From contig NZ_LGCM01000043.1 in assembly GCF_001306035.1 (NCBI RefSeq), forward strand, positions 1 through 55,165: a stretch of DNA of 55,165 bases, read 5' to 3'. The notes under the pieces are model-generated. The model worked only from the letters and a program-made list of their open reading frames with translations. It did not search any database and was not told the DNA's origin. The translations under genes and the position numbers were made by a program. Each line of letters begins with the position of its first letter. Positions within the stretch are counted from its first letter, which is position 1. The stretch is from Levilinea saccharolytica (GTDB taxonomy: Bacteria > Chloroflexota > Anaerolineae > Anaerolineales > Anaerolineaceae). Of the stretch, positions 42,295-51,228 are shown piece by piece.

Positions 42295-43251
42295 ATGCAC
42301 ATTCCTGAGCGGGCGATTCTGGCGGTGGTGGGACCGACGGCCGTGGGCAAGACGGAGACGGCACTGCGCATGGCTGAGGCGTTGAACGCGGAGGTCATTT
42401 CGGTGGATTCACGCCTGTTTTACCGCAGCATGGATATCGGCACGGCCAAACCGACCGTTGAAGAGCGTGCGCGCGTCCCTCACCATTTAATCGACGTGGC
42501 TGAGCCAGATGAGGTGTGGAGCCTGGCGGTGTTCCAGCAGGCGGCCCAGCAAGCCATCGCCGAGGTGCACGCCCGCGGACATTTGCCGCTGTTGGTGGGG
42601 GGCACGGGCCAGTATTTGCGGGCGGTGATGGAGGGCTGGGAACCGCCGACCACCCAGCCGGATGCGCGGCTGCGGGCGGCCCTGGAAGCCTGGGGGCAGC
42701 AGATTGGGGCGCAGGCGCTGCACGAGCGCCTGGCGGTGGTGGACCCGGCGGCGGCGGCGGGGATTGACTTCACCAATGTGCGCCGCACGGTGCGGGCGCT
42801 GGAGGTGGTGTTTCAGAGCGGGAGGCGTTTTTCGGAACAGCGCGGCCGAGGCCCTTCGCCCTATACGCGTCTGACCATCGGCCTGCGCCGTCCGCGGGCG
42901 GAGCTGTACGCGCGCATTGACCAGCGCATTGAGCAAATGGTGGCGGATGGGCTGCTGGAAGAAGTACGCGGCCTGCTGAGCCGCGGCTATGGGGCGGATT
43001 TGCCGACGCTGTCGGCGATTGGCTACCGTGAGATGGCTGCGGTGGTGCGGGGGGAGATCTCATTGGATGAGGCGGTGGCACAGATGAAGCGGCAGACGCG
43101 GGTGTTTGTGCGCCGTCAGGCCAACTGGTTTAAAGAAAGCGACCCCAACATTCACTGGTTCACGGCGCAGCCGGGGGTGGAAAACGAGATCCTCGCCTGG
43201 CTGGCGGCAGACCCGCCCTGGCTGGCGGCTGGAGAAACCGTAGAAACATAA
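42295..43251 (+). CDS. miaA: tRNA dimethylallyltransferase
   Basis: 318 residues from ATG 42295; TTG 42280 and GTG 42292 are in-frame alternatives, and GAGGG at 42282-42286 fits the GTG or ATG best. The P-loop is VVGPTAVGKTETALRMA, followed by ISVDSRLFYRSMDIGTAKP, PHHLIDVAEPDE, LPLLVGGTGQYLRAVMEGW and RRQANWFK. It adds the dimethylallyl group to A37 of tRNAs that read codons starting with U. Length and motifs are normal. Confidence 0.94.
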   Translation: MHIPERAILAVVGPTAVGKTETALRMAEALNAEVISVDSRLFYRSMDIGTAKPTVEERARVPHHLIDVAEPDEVWSLAVFQQAAQQAIAEVHARGHLPLLVGGTGQYLRAVMEGWEPPTTQPDARLRAALEAWGQQIGAQALHERLAVVDPAAAAGIDFTNVRRTVRALEVVFQSGRRFSEQRGRGPSPYTRLTIGLRRPRAELYARIDQRIEQMVADGLLEEVRGLLSRGYGADLPTLSAIGYREMAAVVRGEISLDEAVAQMKRQTRVFVRRQANWFKESDPNIHWFTAQPGVENEILAWLAADPPWLAAGETVET

Positions 43252-43280
43252 AAAAAGCTGCCGGGGGTTAGCCGGCAGCT
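43250..43280 (-). terminator. Rho-independent terminator of ftsH
   Basis: A nine-base stem (43256-43264 with 43272-43280). On the minus strand it runs into a T-run (complement of A at 43250-43256). The run overlaps the stop codon of the convergent miaA. Confidence 0.85.
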
Positions 43281-43305
43281 CGGGATCCTGAAACCAGAAG
43301 GGGGA

Positions 43306-45171
43306 TTAATTGTTGCCCGCCAGCATCACGGGGGTGCCGCTGTGCTTGGGTTGAGGGGTGGGGAAGACCGCTTCAAACTCTTCGCGGGTGATGGTTTCTT
43401 TTTCCAACAGCAGTTCCGCCACACCGTCCAACTCGGCGCGGTACTGGGTGAGCAGGGCTTTGGCCTGTTGGTGCGCTTCGCTGACCAGGGCGCGTACCTG
43501 GGCGTCAATTTTTTGGGCGACAGCTTCGGAGTAGTCGCGCTGTTCCGAGATCTCGCGGCCCAAGAAGATCAATTCCTCTTTCTGACCGTAAACCATCGGG
43601 CCCATTTCATCGCTCATACCCAGGCGGGTGACCATGGTGCGGGCCATCTGGGTGACGCGTTCGATGTCGTTGGATGCGCCGGAGGTGATGTCATCGAAGA
43701 CCAGTTCTTCGGCGGCACGCCCGCCCAAGAGGCTAATCATCTCAGCGATGAGCTTCTTGCGGGACATGAGGATGCGGTCTTCTGCGGGGCGGGAGAGGGT
43801 GTAGCCGCCCGCCATGCCGCGCGAGACGATGGTGATCTTCTGCACCGGATCGGCTTCGGGCAGGGCGTTCATGACCACGGCGTGACCGGCTTCGTGATAG
43901 GCAATGATGCGTTTTTCTTCGGCGCTGATCAGGCGGCTCTTGCGTTCCGGGCCGGCGATGACGCGCTCGATGGATTCCTCAAACTCTTCCTGGGTGATGA
44001 CTTTCTTGTTACGGCGGGCGGCCAGGATGGCAGCTTCGTTGACCAGGTTTTCAATGTCCGCGCCGACGAAGCCAGGGGTCGAGCGGGCAATGGAGGCCAG
44101 ATCCACATTGGGTTCGAGGGGCTTGCCCTTGACATGCACTTTGAGAATGGCTTCCCGTCCGCGCACATCGGGGCGGTCGAGCACCACGCGGCGGTCAAAA
44201 CGACCAGGGCGCAGCAGAGCGGGATCGAGAATGTCGGGCCGGTTGGTGGCGGCCATGATGATGATGTTGGTGTCGGTATCGAAACCGTCCATCTCTACCA
44301 ACATCTGGTTGAGGGTTTGTTCGCGCTCGTCGTGCGAACCACCCAGCCCCGCACCGCGTTGGCGGCCGACGGCGTCAATTTCATCTACGAAGATGATGCA
44401 GGGGGAGTGGCGCTTGGCCTGATCAAACAGGTCGCGCACACGGCTGGCGCCCACACCCACGAACATTTCCACAAATTCGGAACCGGAAATGGAGAAGAAG
44501 GGCACACCGGCCTCGCCAGAGACGGCTTTGGCCAGGAGGGTTTTCCCGGTGCCGGGAGGGCCCACCAGGAGGACACCTTTGGGGATGCGCGCACCGAGGG
44601 CGATGAATTTCTGCGGCTCGCGCAAAAATTCCACCACCTCGCGCAGCTCTTCTTTGGATTCTTCCACGCCAGCCACATCCGCAAAGGTGACGGTGGGTTG
44701 GTCGCCCGCGAACATGCGCGCGCGGGACTTGCCAAAGGACATGGCGGCATTGTTACTGCCCTGCGCCTGGCGGAAGATGAAGAAGAACGCACCCGCCAGG
44801 ATGAGGAAGGGCAGCACATAACTGGCAAAGGTCATCACGTTCAGCCAGGGGCTGGGCGGTTTGATCTCTAATTGGATGGCAGCGGGAGAAAGCTGATCCG
44901 CGGTGACGCCCAATTGGAGAAACTGCTCGACCATGCTGGCGTTCGCATCCATATTGGATGTATTTTGCGTGCCGTCCGTTTTGGTAATACGCAGGCGGGT
45001 TTCATCCTGCACAATTTTGGCAATCTGCCCGCGTTTGATTTCATCGGCAACCTGGTTGATCGTCATGGCTTCCTGGCCGCTGTTTTGCGAGCTCCAGGAA
45101 TAAACCACCAGGGCAATAATTGCCATGAAGAGCAGAATGTAGATGGCGTAAGATTGATTTCTTGAGTTCAC
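43306..45171 (-). CDS. ftsH: ATP-dependent zinc metalloprotease FtsH
   Basis: 621 residues. Two membrane helices (about 7-27 and 116-135) flank a small outside domain. The AAA+ module has [33 protein letters not shown] and the second region of homology [18 protein letters not shown]. The protease has the zinc site HEAGH and a downstream Asp-containing [14 protein letters not shown]. It degrades misfolded membrane proteins and some short-lived regulators. The start is taken as GTG at 45171 (GGAGGATAC directly upstream) because a longer frame begins in an untranslated-looking leader. That leader is about 110 bases with a GGTGA-T-TCACC repeat. Confidence 0.94.
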   Translation of the reverse strand: MNSRNQSYAIYILLFMAIIALVVYSWSSQNSGQEAMTINQVADEIKRGQIAKIVQDETRLRITKTDGTQNTSNMDANASMVEQFLQLGVTADQLSPAAIQLEIKPPSPWLNVMTFASYVLPFLILAGAFFFIFRQAQGSNNAAMSFGKSRARMFAGDQPTVTFADVAGVEESKEELREVVEFLREPQKFIALGARIPKGVLLVGPPGTGKTLLAKAVSGEAGVPFFSISGSEFVEMFVGVGASRVRDLFDQAKRHSPCIIFVDEIDAVGRQRGAGLGGSHDEREQTLNQMLVEMDGFDTDTNIIIMAATNRPDILDPALLRPGRFDRRVVLDRPDVRGREAILKVHVKGKPLEPNVDLASIARSTPGFVGADIENLVNEAAILAARRNKKVITQEEFEESIERVIAGPERKSRLISAEEKRIIAYHEAGHAVVMNALPEADPVQKITIVSRGMAGGYTLSRPAEDRILMSRKKLIAEMISLLGGRAAEELVFDDITSGASNDIERVTQMARTMVTRLGMSDEMGPMVYGQKEELIFLGREISEQRDYSEAVAQKIDAQVRALVSEAHQQAKALLTQYRAELDGVAELLLEKETITREEFEAVFPTPQPKHSGTPVMLAGNN

Positions 45172-45316
45172 GTATCCTCCGAAACAATTCGGGATGCGAT
45201 GTCCGGCTTGGTTTACCGGTGATTCACCACAGGAGGCAAGGTATGCGCCTTCCAATGGAAACGGTCTAATGGGTCTTACTGTGAGGGATTATACCAATCT
45301 CTAGGGGAGGTTTCCA
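45172..45316 (-). promoter_or_regulatory. ftsH promoter and leader
   Basis: On the minus strand TGGAAA (45316-45311), 17 bases, TATAAT (45293-45288). The leader that follows is about 110 bases. It holds two small inverted repeats: TTCCAATGGAA (about 45250-45260) and GGTGATTCACC (about 45221-45231). No CIRCE element is visible, so heat control by HrcA is not supported. Confidence 0.45.
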
Positions 45317-45357
45317 TAGTTTGTCTCATGAATCTATGAAAATCTAAGAAATCTCTT

Positions 45358-45399
45358 ATAAAAATTCACGCCCCGCGGCGGGCGCAGCGAGGCGTGAAT
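45358..45399 (-). terminator. Rho-independent terminator of the HAD-DinB gene
   Basis: ATTCACGCC (45364-45372) pairs with GGCGTGAAT (45391-45399). On the minus strand TTTTTATAAG follows. It sits 26 bases after the stop. Confidence 0.75.
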
Positions 45400-45424
45400 G
45401 TGGGTTTGGGTTGGCACAGACGGC

Positions 45425-46630
45425 TCAGGAGCGGATCTGGCGCAGGGTATCGGTGATTTGCTGAAGGTGCGAACGGTCGTGGGTGATGATAAAACGTACC
45501 AACTCCTGCAAAGTAGTGGGACCAAAAATGGCATGGCGGGCGGTTTGCTGCCAGGCTTCGGCGGGCAAATTTGTGAGGTGTTGGATGAGCTGGATGCGCG
45601 CCTGCACGAATTGAAGCAGGCCTTCGGGGCCGTGCTGCTGCCGGTAGCCGCGCTGTTCGGCCCAGGAATCAGTGTCCACACCGGGGAGGAAGGGGTTGCT
45701 TTCGGCGGCCAATTTTTGGAAACGTGGCAGGTTGACATCCTGATCCACGTCGCGCAAGTGGGCGAGAATCTCAGTCAACGACCATTCTTCGGCGGCGGGG
45801 CGCTGAGACCAGATATCCGCATTCAGGGACCGGGTCAGAGCCGCGACAGCAGCAGGCGCAGCGCGCAGCCAGGCCAACAGGGCCTGAGGAGTGTCGAGCT
45901 GGGGGGTGAATGTTTCGGCGGAGCGGGCCTCTAACCAGGGGATGATGCCTGCCAGGGAACCGGCGGCGCTTCCGGCGGGGAGCTCGGCTGGGACGGGGGA
46001 GCCGTCATCTGTGACCCAGTAGCCGGGGATGCCCAGAACCGCCGCAGGAAGCAGATCATCTTCCAGGCTGTTGCCCACCATGACCACCGGCCCTTCGGGG
46101 CAGCCCAATTGTCCCAGGATCTCGGCGCAATAGGCGGGGTTGGGCTTGGCAAAATGGAAGGTCTCGTAGGTGGTGATGAGGGCAAAGGGGTATTCTGCAG
46201 CGGGCAGCCCAGCCCATTCCAGACGCTGGTAGGTAGCAGTTTGGGGGAAGAGGGGGTTGGTGGCCACAACCACCTGCCAGCCGCGCTCGAAGGCGTGCTG
46301 CACGGCAGCGACCGCCTGAGGGCGGGGCTGGGTGACGGCGCGCAGCGCAGGGTAACGGTCGCGGTAAAAAGCGTTCAGATCCTCATTGATCTCTGCGCGG
46401 GGGATGCCGATGCCGGGGTAAAAATGCTGGTCAAAGACTTCCTCCAGGGCAAGGGCGGGGTTCATGTTTTCCGTCATTTTTTGGCTGGCGAAGAGCAGAG
46501 TTTGAATGAACTGACCCTGGGGGACGGCGGGAATGGATGCGCTTAGCGCTTTCAGATAGGCGGAAAGGAACGTATCCATGTTGTTGGTGAGGAGGGTGTC
46601 ATCCAGATCAAACAAGACGGTCAGTTTCAT
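45425..46630 (-). CDS. HAD-superfamily hydrolase fused to a DinB-like domain
   Basis: 401 residues. Residues 1-225 are a HAD phosphatase: nucleophile motif FDLDDTLL (Asp8, Asp10), motif II VVVATNP, motif III Lys162 (FAKPNP) and motif IV VGNSLEDDL (Asp191-192). Residues about 245-400 form a four-helix DinB/DUF664 bundle. It carries AEEWSLTEILAHLRDVD and THDRSHLQQI, whose His291, His384 and His388 match the metal-binding triad of the family. HAD substrates are small phosphate esters; DinB-like proteins include thiol-dependent transferases and proteins of unknown role. One continuous frame supports a real fusion. It overlaps the upstream Cys-rich gene by four bases. Confidence 0.8.
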   Translation of the reverse strand: MKLTVLFDLDDTLLTNNMDTFLSAYLKALSASIPAVPQGQFIQTLLFASQKMTENMNPALALEEVFDQHFYPGIGIPRAEINEDLNAFYRDRYPALRAVTQPRPQAVAAVQHAFERGWQVVVATNPLFPQTATYQRLEWAGLPAAEYPFALITTYETFHFAKPNPAYCAEILGQLGCPEGPVVMVGNSLEDDLLPAAVLGIPGYWVTDDGSPVPAELPAGSAAGSLAGIIPWLEARSAETFTPQLDTPQALLAWLRAAPAAVAALTRSLNADIWSQRPAAEEWSLTEILAHLRDVDQDVNLPRFQKLAAESNPFLPGVDTDSWAEQRGYRQQHGPEGLLQFVQARIQLIQHLTNLPAEAWQQTARHAIFGPTTLQELVRFIITHDRSHLQQITDTLRQIRS

Positions 46631-46959
46631 GATTGGGGTTCCTTGAGATCAAAGGGGAGCTGATGGCAGGCGCCGCAGCCCACGTGCGGTTCCTGGACAA
46701 CCTGGCTGGTTTTTCGGCAGTAGGCGGTCACCTGTACCCGGCGCCGGAAGCCCAGGATGCTGGTGATTTGGGGGCGCAGGCTCATGTGCTGGCAGGCGTT
46801 GGCGCGTTGGATGCCGGGGACGGGGCAGGTGCGGCACAAATCGGCTGTCCAGCGCAGGGGTGGGTTGGCGCCAGACAACAGGCGGCACTCTTCCTGCGAC
46901 TTTCCGCGGAAGTAGTTGCCGTAAAAATAGGGACATTCAATGCCGGCTGGCGTGCGCAT
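46627..46959 (-). CDS. Small Cys-rich protein of unknown function
   Basis: 110 residues with ten cysteines, including Cys9, Cys25, Cys42, Cys45, Cys56, Cys81, Cys95 and Cys98. The groups LCRTCPV, NACQHMSL and GCGACH suggest zinc or Fe-S binding. There is no signal peptide or membrane segment, and I do not recognise the family. Its stop overlaps the ATG of the HAD-DinB gene (ATGA), so the two are translated together. Upstream of its own ATG is AAGGGAAAAG, a moderate ribosome binding site. Coding potential is supported by the overlap and the regular cysteine pattern. Confidence 0.6.
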   Translation of the reverse strand: MRTPAGIECPYFYGNYFRGKSQEECRLLSGANPPLRWTADLCRTCPVPGIQRANACQHMSLRPQITSILGFRRRVQVTAYCRKTSQVVQEPHVGCGACHQLPFDLKEPQS

Positions 46960-47011
46960 ACTTTTCCCTTTCGTAGGCTCGTTTCACCCGATGGGTGCGT
47001 TTTTTTACCGA

Positions 47012-47038
47012 TAAAAAACTGTCCCCGTCAGGGGACAG
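47012..47038 (-). terminator. Rho-independent terminator of efp
   Basis: CTGTCCCC (47019-47026) pairs with GGGGACAG (47031-47038), loop GTCA. On the minus strand TTTTTTAT follows. Confidence 0.8.
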
Positions 47039-47092
47039 ATCCCCAGAGATGAAACAAGACTGGGGCATAATAAGATCAGGGTGAGGCCGCGG

Positions 47093-47650
47093 CTAAACGC
47101 GGGTGACGTAGGCGCCGGTGCGGGTATCCACGCGGATGGTATCGCCTTCGTTGACGAAGTAGGGGACATCCACGGTGGCGCCGGTTTCGACGGTGATGCG
47201 TTTGGTCACGCCGGTGGCGGTGTCACCTTTGACGGCGGTCTCGGCCTGGGTGACAAGGAGATCCACCGAGGTGGGCAGTTCGATATCAATGACCTCGTCT
47301 TTATAGAAGGTCAATTTGACTTCGAGGTTTTCTTTCATGTAACCAGCGGTTTCAGTCAAAATGGCTTTGCCGACGGTGATCTGCTCGAAGGTTTCGGTGT
47401 TCATGAAATAATAAAAATCGCCGTCGTTGTACAGGTACTGCATGTTGACATAATCCAGGCGAACATCCTGGACGCGGTTGCCGGAGTTAAAAGTGCGCTC
47501 GATGGTGGAGCCGGAACGCATGTTGCGGGCTTTAATGCGGATGCTGGCGTTGCCGCGGCCGCTTTTGTTGTGTTCGTAATCCAACACTTTATACAGCTGG
47601 CCGTCCATTTCAAAAGTGACGCCTTTGCGAAGTTCATTTACGTCGATCAT
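47093..47650 (-). CDS. efp: Elongation factor P with Arg32 at the tip
   Basis: 185 residues, three beta-barrel domains. DVNELRKGVTFEMDGQLYKVLD opens it; ERTFNSGNRVQDV and the C-terminal GDTIRVDTRTGAYVTRV are diagnostic. EF-P helps ribosomes through proline runs. The tip of domain I reads HNKSGRGNASIR, with Arg32 where Escherichia coli has the lysinylated Lys34. Pseudomonas and Neisseria also have Arg32, which EarP rhamnosylates; no EarP-like gene is in the window. The many Pro-rich linkers of this genome make EF-P dependence plausible. It has its own terminator. Confidence 0.95.
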   Translation of the reverse strand: MIDVNELRKGVTFEMDGQLYKVLDYEHNKSGRGNASIRIKARNMRSGSTIERTFNSGNRVQDVRLDYVNMQYLYNDGDFYYFMNTETFEQITVGKAILTETAGYMKENLEVKLTFYKDEVIDIELPTSVDLLVTQAETAVKGDTATGVTKRITVETGATVDVPYFVNEGDTIRVDTRTGAYVTRV

Positions 47651-47756
47651 AGATGCTTGCCTCTTAATCTAATTGGGAGCAGGAGATAGCTGCTCATGGG
47701 ATGTGCATGTTGTCAAACCTTTTTATTATAGCGCAGGGCGGGATGGGTGACAAGAT

Positions 47757-47791
47757 TAAAAAAACACCGGCGGGGCTGCCCCGCCGGTGTT
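47757..47791 (-). terminator. Rho-independent terminator of hpf
   Basis: A perfect 13-bp stem with loop CTG (47763-47775 with 47779-47791). On the minus strand a T-run follows (complement of A from 47757). Confidence 0.92.
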
Positions 47792-47813
47792 GGCTGTAAA
47801 AGATGAGGCTGGT

Positions 47814-48377
47814 TTAGCCGAGCTTGGGCTCGATCAAGCCATAGGTTCCGTCGCGGCGCATGTACAGGACGTTAATGGCATTGGAATTGACGTTATAGAA
47901 GACGAAGAAGTTTTCGTGACCCAAAAGCGCCATTTGCTCGATGGCTTCCATCTCATCCATGGGCACCAGGGTAAACTCTTTGCGGCGGGCAATGATGGGG
48001 GTCTCTTCCAACTCCTCGATCTCGGGGATGTTGGGAACCACTTCGGAAGCCGGGGTACCGTCGCCGCGGCCGTGAGCGCGCTTACCCTTAAAGCGCTCGA
48101 TCTGGCGCTGAATCTTTTCCACGGCGATGTCAATGGAGGTGAAAAGATCGTCGGAGCGTTCTTCGGTGCGCAGGATGTAACCGCGCCCGCGGATGGTGAT
48201 CTGAGCCACCTGGCGGTCGGCGGCGGAGCGCGCCGATTTGACGTACGCTAAATCTACCCGAGCTTCTTCAATGTCGCTCAAAAACCGGTCGAGTTTGGAC
48301 ACTTTCTTTTCGACGTAATCCTTAATGCGATCGGTAACTTCCATGTTTTTGACGAACAGTTCCACTTTTATAGCCAT
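47814..48377 (-). CDS. hpf: Long-form ribosome hibernation promoting factor
   Basis: 187 residues. The N-terminal S30AE domain (1-100) includes IKDYVEKKVSKLDRFLSDIEEARVDL, QITIRGRGYILRTEE and SIDIAVEKIQRQI. A variable linker leads to the C-terminal dimerisation domain (132-187: KEFTLVPMDEMEAIEQMALLGHENFFVF, AINVLYMRRDGTYGLI). Long HPF pairs 70S ribosomes into inactive 100S dimers in slow growth. ATG has AGGAGGATGAA directly upstream. It lies downstream of comF with a 16-base palindrome in the gap. Confidence 0.95.
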   Translation of the reverse strand: MAIKVELFVKNMEVTDRIKDYVEKKVSKLDRFLSDIEEARVDLAYVKSARSAADRQVAQITIRGRGYILRTEERSDDLFTSIDIAVEKIQRQIERFKGKRAHGRGDGTPASEVVPNIPEIEELEETPIIARRKEFTLVPMDEMEAIEQMALLGHENFFVFYNVNSNAINVLYMRRDGTYGLIEPKLG

Positions 48378-48403
48378 TTCATCCTCCTGTTGTGTATTTG
48401 TGG

Positions 48404-48419
48404 GGCAGACTTGTCTGCC
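48404..48419. promoter_or_regulatory. Palindrome upstream of hpf
   Basis: GGCAGAC-TT-GTCTGCC is a perfect inverted repeat with seven-base arms and a two-base centre, 27 bases before the hpf start. Lack of a loop favours a protein-binding site over an RNA hairpin. No known operator matches. Confidence 0.3.
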
Positions 48420-48447
48420 GCCATGTGGGGAATGCGGTGAGGCCGTC

Positions 48448-49209
48448 TCATGGCTGTTGATCTCCGTCGGGGGACGGATGGGCTGCCCGAGCCAGGGTCA
48501 ACCCATAAACACTGCGCGCGCCAGCGTCTCGTAGGGCCTGAGCGCAGGCTTGCATGGTCGCACCGGTTGTGGTGACATCATCCAAGATGAGGATGGATTT
48601 GCCAGCCACATCGCGCGGGTCGGCCATAAAAGCCCGGCTTACGTTTTCGCGGCGTTCCTGCGCATTCAGCCCGACCTGTGCCTGGGTGATGCGTGTGCGG
48701 CGGAGGGCACGGGGTCTGAGCGGAATGCGCAGGTGGAGGGCAAGAGGGCGGGCCAGGAGAGTGGATTGGTTATATCCGCGCTCCCAGGCATGGTCTGCGC
48801 TGAGGGGCACCGGCACCAATAGATCCACCGGCCAATTGACTTGTTGGTAAAGTTCAATTAACGATTGGGCGAAGATTTCGCCCAACCCCACATCTTGATG
48901 ATATTTTAATCGAAGAATCGCTAAACGCAATGGCCCTGTATAGATTGCCCAGGAACGCAGGGCATCAAAAGCGGGGGGCTGGGCGGCACATTCGGCGCAC
49001 ACAGAGCTAAGCGAAGCTTCTGGCCGGCCGCAGCGGGGACACCCAGAAATAATTCGGCGGCAGTCAGATTGGCATTGCGAACACCAACGTGTTCCCAAGG
49101 TCTGACAGCCGCCGCACTGAGGGGGGTACAACCAATCCAACGCGCCCCAGAACAGGTGGTGGAGCCATTCGGCAGGGTATTTGAGACGATACCTGCCAGC
49201 AATCTGCAT
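48448..49209 (-). CDS. comF: ComF-family phosphoribosyltransferase-like protein
   Basis: 253 residues. N-terminal zinc-finger-like part: PPQCGGCQTLG, RWCSQCQ, GCPRCGRP and VCAECAAQ give four Cys pairs. The phosphoribosyltransferase fold follows, with the PRPP loop ILILDDVTTTGATM and DLLVPVPLSADHAWERGYNQS. ComF is needed for DNA uptake in competent bacteria, probably for moving single-stranded DNA into the cytoplasm. It begins 24 bases after tadC, so it may be expressed with the pilus genes; that could link the Tad-type pilus with DNA uptake. No other competence gene is in the window besides the CinA homologue. Confidence 0.9.
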   Translation of the reverse strand: MQIAGRYRLKYPAEWLHHLFWGALDWLYPPQCGGCQTLGTRWCSQCQSDCRRIISGCPRCGRPEASLSSVCAECAAQPPAFDALRSWAIYTGPLRLAILRLKYHQDVGLGEIFAQSLIELYQQVNWPVDLLVPVPLSADHAWERGYNQSTLLARPLALHLRIPLRPRALRRTRITQAQVGLNAQERRENVSRAFMADPRDVAGKSILILDDVTTTGATMQACAQALRDAGARSVYGLTLARAAHPSPDGDQQP

Positions 49210-49233
49210 ACCGCTCCCTTCGATAGGGTCAGG

Positions 49234-50184
49234 CTATTTGAACATCCCTCCCAGGGCAGACTTGAAAATGCGCAAGGCTGCCGGAGTTAACAGAACGATC
49301 ATCAACGACGGGAAGATCAACAAACCCATCGGGATAAGCATTTTAATGGGGGCTTTGTGGGCCTCTTCTTCGGCCAACTGGCGGCGCTTGACGCGCATTT
49401 GATCCGATTGGATGCGCAGCACCTTGGCCAGGCTGACGCCCAGCTGCTCGCTTTGGATCACCGCGGCCACAAAGCTGGTCATTTCGGCCAGGCCGATGCG
49501 GTCGGCCATATCGCGCAGGGCCTCGCGGCGCAGCTTGCCCAGCTGAATTTCCTGGATGACGCGGGCAAAGGCCAGGGAAAGATCGGTTTCCCATTTTTCC
49601 GACACTTTCGACATGGCGGCGTCAAAGCCCAGGCCGGCTTCCACGCAGATGGTGAGCAAATCCAGGGCGTCTGGCATGGCTTTACGGATGTCTTTTTGGC
49701 GTTTGGCAATTTTACTGGACAGCCAGAGCTGGGGGAAGAAGAAGCCTAAAAGGCCGAAAGCCAGGGAGGCCAGAATGATGCGGCCCAGGGGCCATTTGGT
49801 GGCGCCAACGGTGAAGACCAGGGCCACCAGACCGCCGAAGATGGCCATGGCAATGAACTGCATGGCCAGGATCATGGTGGGGTCCAGGCGGGCCGGGCTG
49901 CCGGCCAGCTCTAGCTTGCGCGCCAGAGACTGCAGGGCGTTTTGTGGGGTGAAGCGGATGGCAATTTCACCCAGACGGCGGGCGACCGGGAAGATGACAC
50001 GCTCGGAGAAAGGCTGTGAAAGCTCAATTTTCTCCAGGTTAATGGTCTCGCCGCTCTTGTTAAATTCTTCCAGGCGGGCGGCCAAAGCGCGCTCGTTGGC
50101 GGTTTGGGGGTTGCGAATGCCGATGTAAACCAGCGCGGCGGCACCGATGAGAATGACTGCTCCTACAATCAAAATGATCGTCAT
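49234..50184 (-). CDS. tadC: Tad pilus inner-membrane protein TadC
   Basis: 316 residues. An N-terminal membrane helix (about 1-20) and three further helices surround a T2SSF domain at about 175-300 (KAMPDALDLLTICVEAGLGFDAAMSKV, FARVIQEIQLG, FVAAVIQSEQLGVSLAKVLR). TadB and TadC form the platform on which the ATPase TadA drives pilin assembly. It follows tadB after 18 bases. Confidence 0.93.
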   Translation of the reverse strand: MTIILIVGAVILIGAAALVYIGIRNPQTANERALAARLEEFNKSGETINLEKIELSQPFSERVIFPVARRLGEIAIRFTPQNALQSLARKLELAGSPARLDPTMILAMQFIAMAIFGGLVALVFTVGATKWPLGRIILASLAFGLLGFFFPQLWLSSKIAKRQKDIRKAMPDALDLLTICVEAGLGFDAAMSKVSEKWETDLSLAFARVIQEIQLGKLRREALRDMADRIGLAEMTSFVAAVIQSEQLGVSLAKVLRIQSDQMRVKRRQLAEEEAHKAPIKMLIPMGLLIFPSLMIVLLTPAALRIFKSALGGMFK

Positions 50185-50202
50185 GCTCTCACCTTCCCTT
50201 GG

Positions 50203-51165
50203 CTAAATCTCGATATCGCCAAGTTTGTTCATGGCGAAGTAACCCAATACAATCAATAAACCGGAGAGGCCCAGGGCGATGTAACCGCAGGGGACGTTTT
50301 CGGGGTTCAGGAATTCCATCATATACGGGCGGTTGAGCAGGTACAGGATGGCAATCACGAAGAGGGGCATCATGGCCAGGAAGCGGCCGGAATACATCAC
50401 CTGGGTGGTGAGGACGCGGATTTCGCCTTTGATGCGCACGCGTTCGCGAATGGTGTAGGAGATGGTATCGAGAATTTCGGCCAGATTACCACCTACCTCG
50501 CGCTGAACGTTGATGGCGGTGATGACCAGGTCGAGGTCGTCGGACGGGATGCGGCGGTGGAGGTTATCCAGGGCTTTTTCCATGGGGACGCCTAACTGCA
50601 TTTCCTGCACCACACGGCGGAACTCGTCACTGATGGGTGGGGGAAGCTCTTTGGAGACGGCTTCCATGGCCTGGGTGGTGGAGTAACCAGCGCGCAGGCC
50701 GTTGACCATCAGGTTGAGCATGTCGGCTAACTGTTCGTTAAAGCGAATCAGGCGCTTGCCCTGCATCCGTTTGACGTACATGCCGGGGAGGAAAAAGCCG
50801 CCGATGGCGCCGAGAAGGCCGATGGGCAGGTTTTGACCGGTGATGAACCATACCACCACGCCCACACCAAAGGCTGAGATCATCTGCAGGGCGATATATT
50901 CGCCCGCTTTCATTTTGATGTCGGCGCGGGCCAGATCGCGGGCAATTTTGTCGCCAAAGTTTGAGCCTTCGACGCGCTTATTGAGCCAGTCCACCATCGG
51001 GGTGGCTTTCTGGCGAGCTACGGCGGTCTGGCGCTGATCTACATACCGGCCCAGGCGTTCCTCAACCAGGCTGCGCTCGCTGGAGACGGTGACAACAATC
51101 CCCACGATCAGGAGGATGACTGCCAGCCCACCGCCGAGGCCGAGGATCAGAATTGGAAGAGACAT
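50203..51165 (-). CDS. tadB: Tad pilus inner-membrane protein TadB
   Basis: 320 residues. Membrane helix near the N-terminus (LPILILGLGGGLAVILLIVG), a pair at about 92-130, the T2SSF domain at about 145-270 (FNEQLADMLNLMVNGLRAGYSTTQAME, LGVPMEKALDNLHRRI, VGGNLAEILDTIS), and two helices at the end. Together with TadC it forms the pilus platform. It starts 63 bases after tadA. Confidence 0.93.
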   Translation of the reverse strand: MSLPILILGLGGGLAVILLIVGIVVTVSSERSLVEERLGRYVDQRQTAVARQKATPMVDWLNKRVEGSNFGDKIARDLARADIKMKAGEYIALQMISAFGVGVVVWFITGQNLPIGLLGAIGGFFLPGMYVKRMQGKRLIRFNEQLADMLNLMVNGLRAGYSTTQAMEAVSKELPPPISDEFRRVVQEMQLGVPMEKALDNLHRRIPSDDLDLVITAINVQREVGGNLAEILDTISYTIRERVRIKGEIRVLTTQVMYSGRFLAMMPLFVIAILYLLNRPYMMEFLNPENVPCGYIALGLSGLLIVLGYFAMNKLGDIEI

Positions 51166-51228
51166 ACTTCACCAACCTTTTCTGCGTAACCGATACAGAG
51201 TTTGCAGGGGTAAGAAACCATGCATCTC

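Noticed and set aside
43342-44871. Plus-strand open frame of 509 codons
   Set aside because: Antisense to ftsH with its AAA+ and HEAGH motifs; no ribosome binding site and no recognisable protein.
46985-47007. Plus-strand hairpin CACCC-GAT-GGGTG followed by seven T
   Set aside because: Looks like a terminator, but no plus-strand gene lies upstream and the stem is only five bases.
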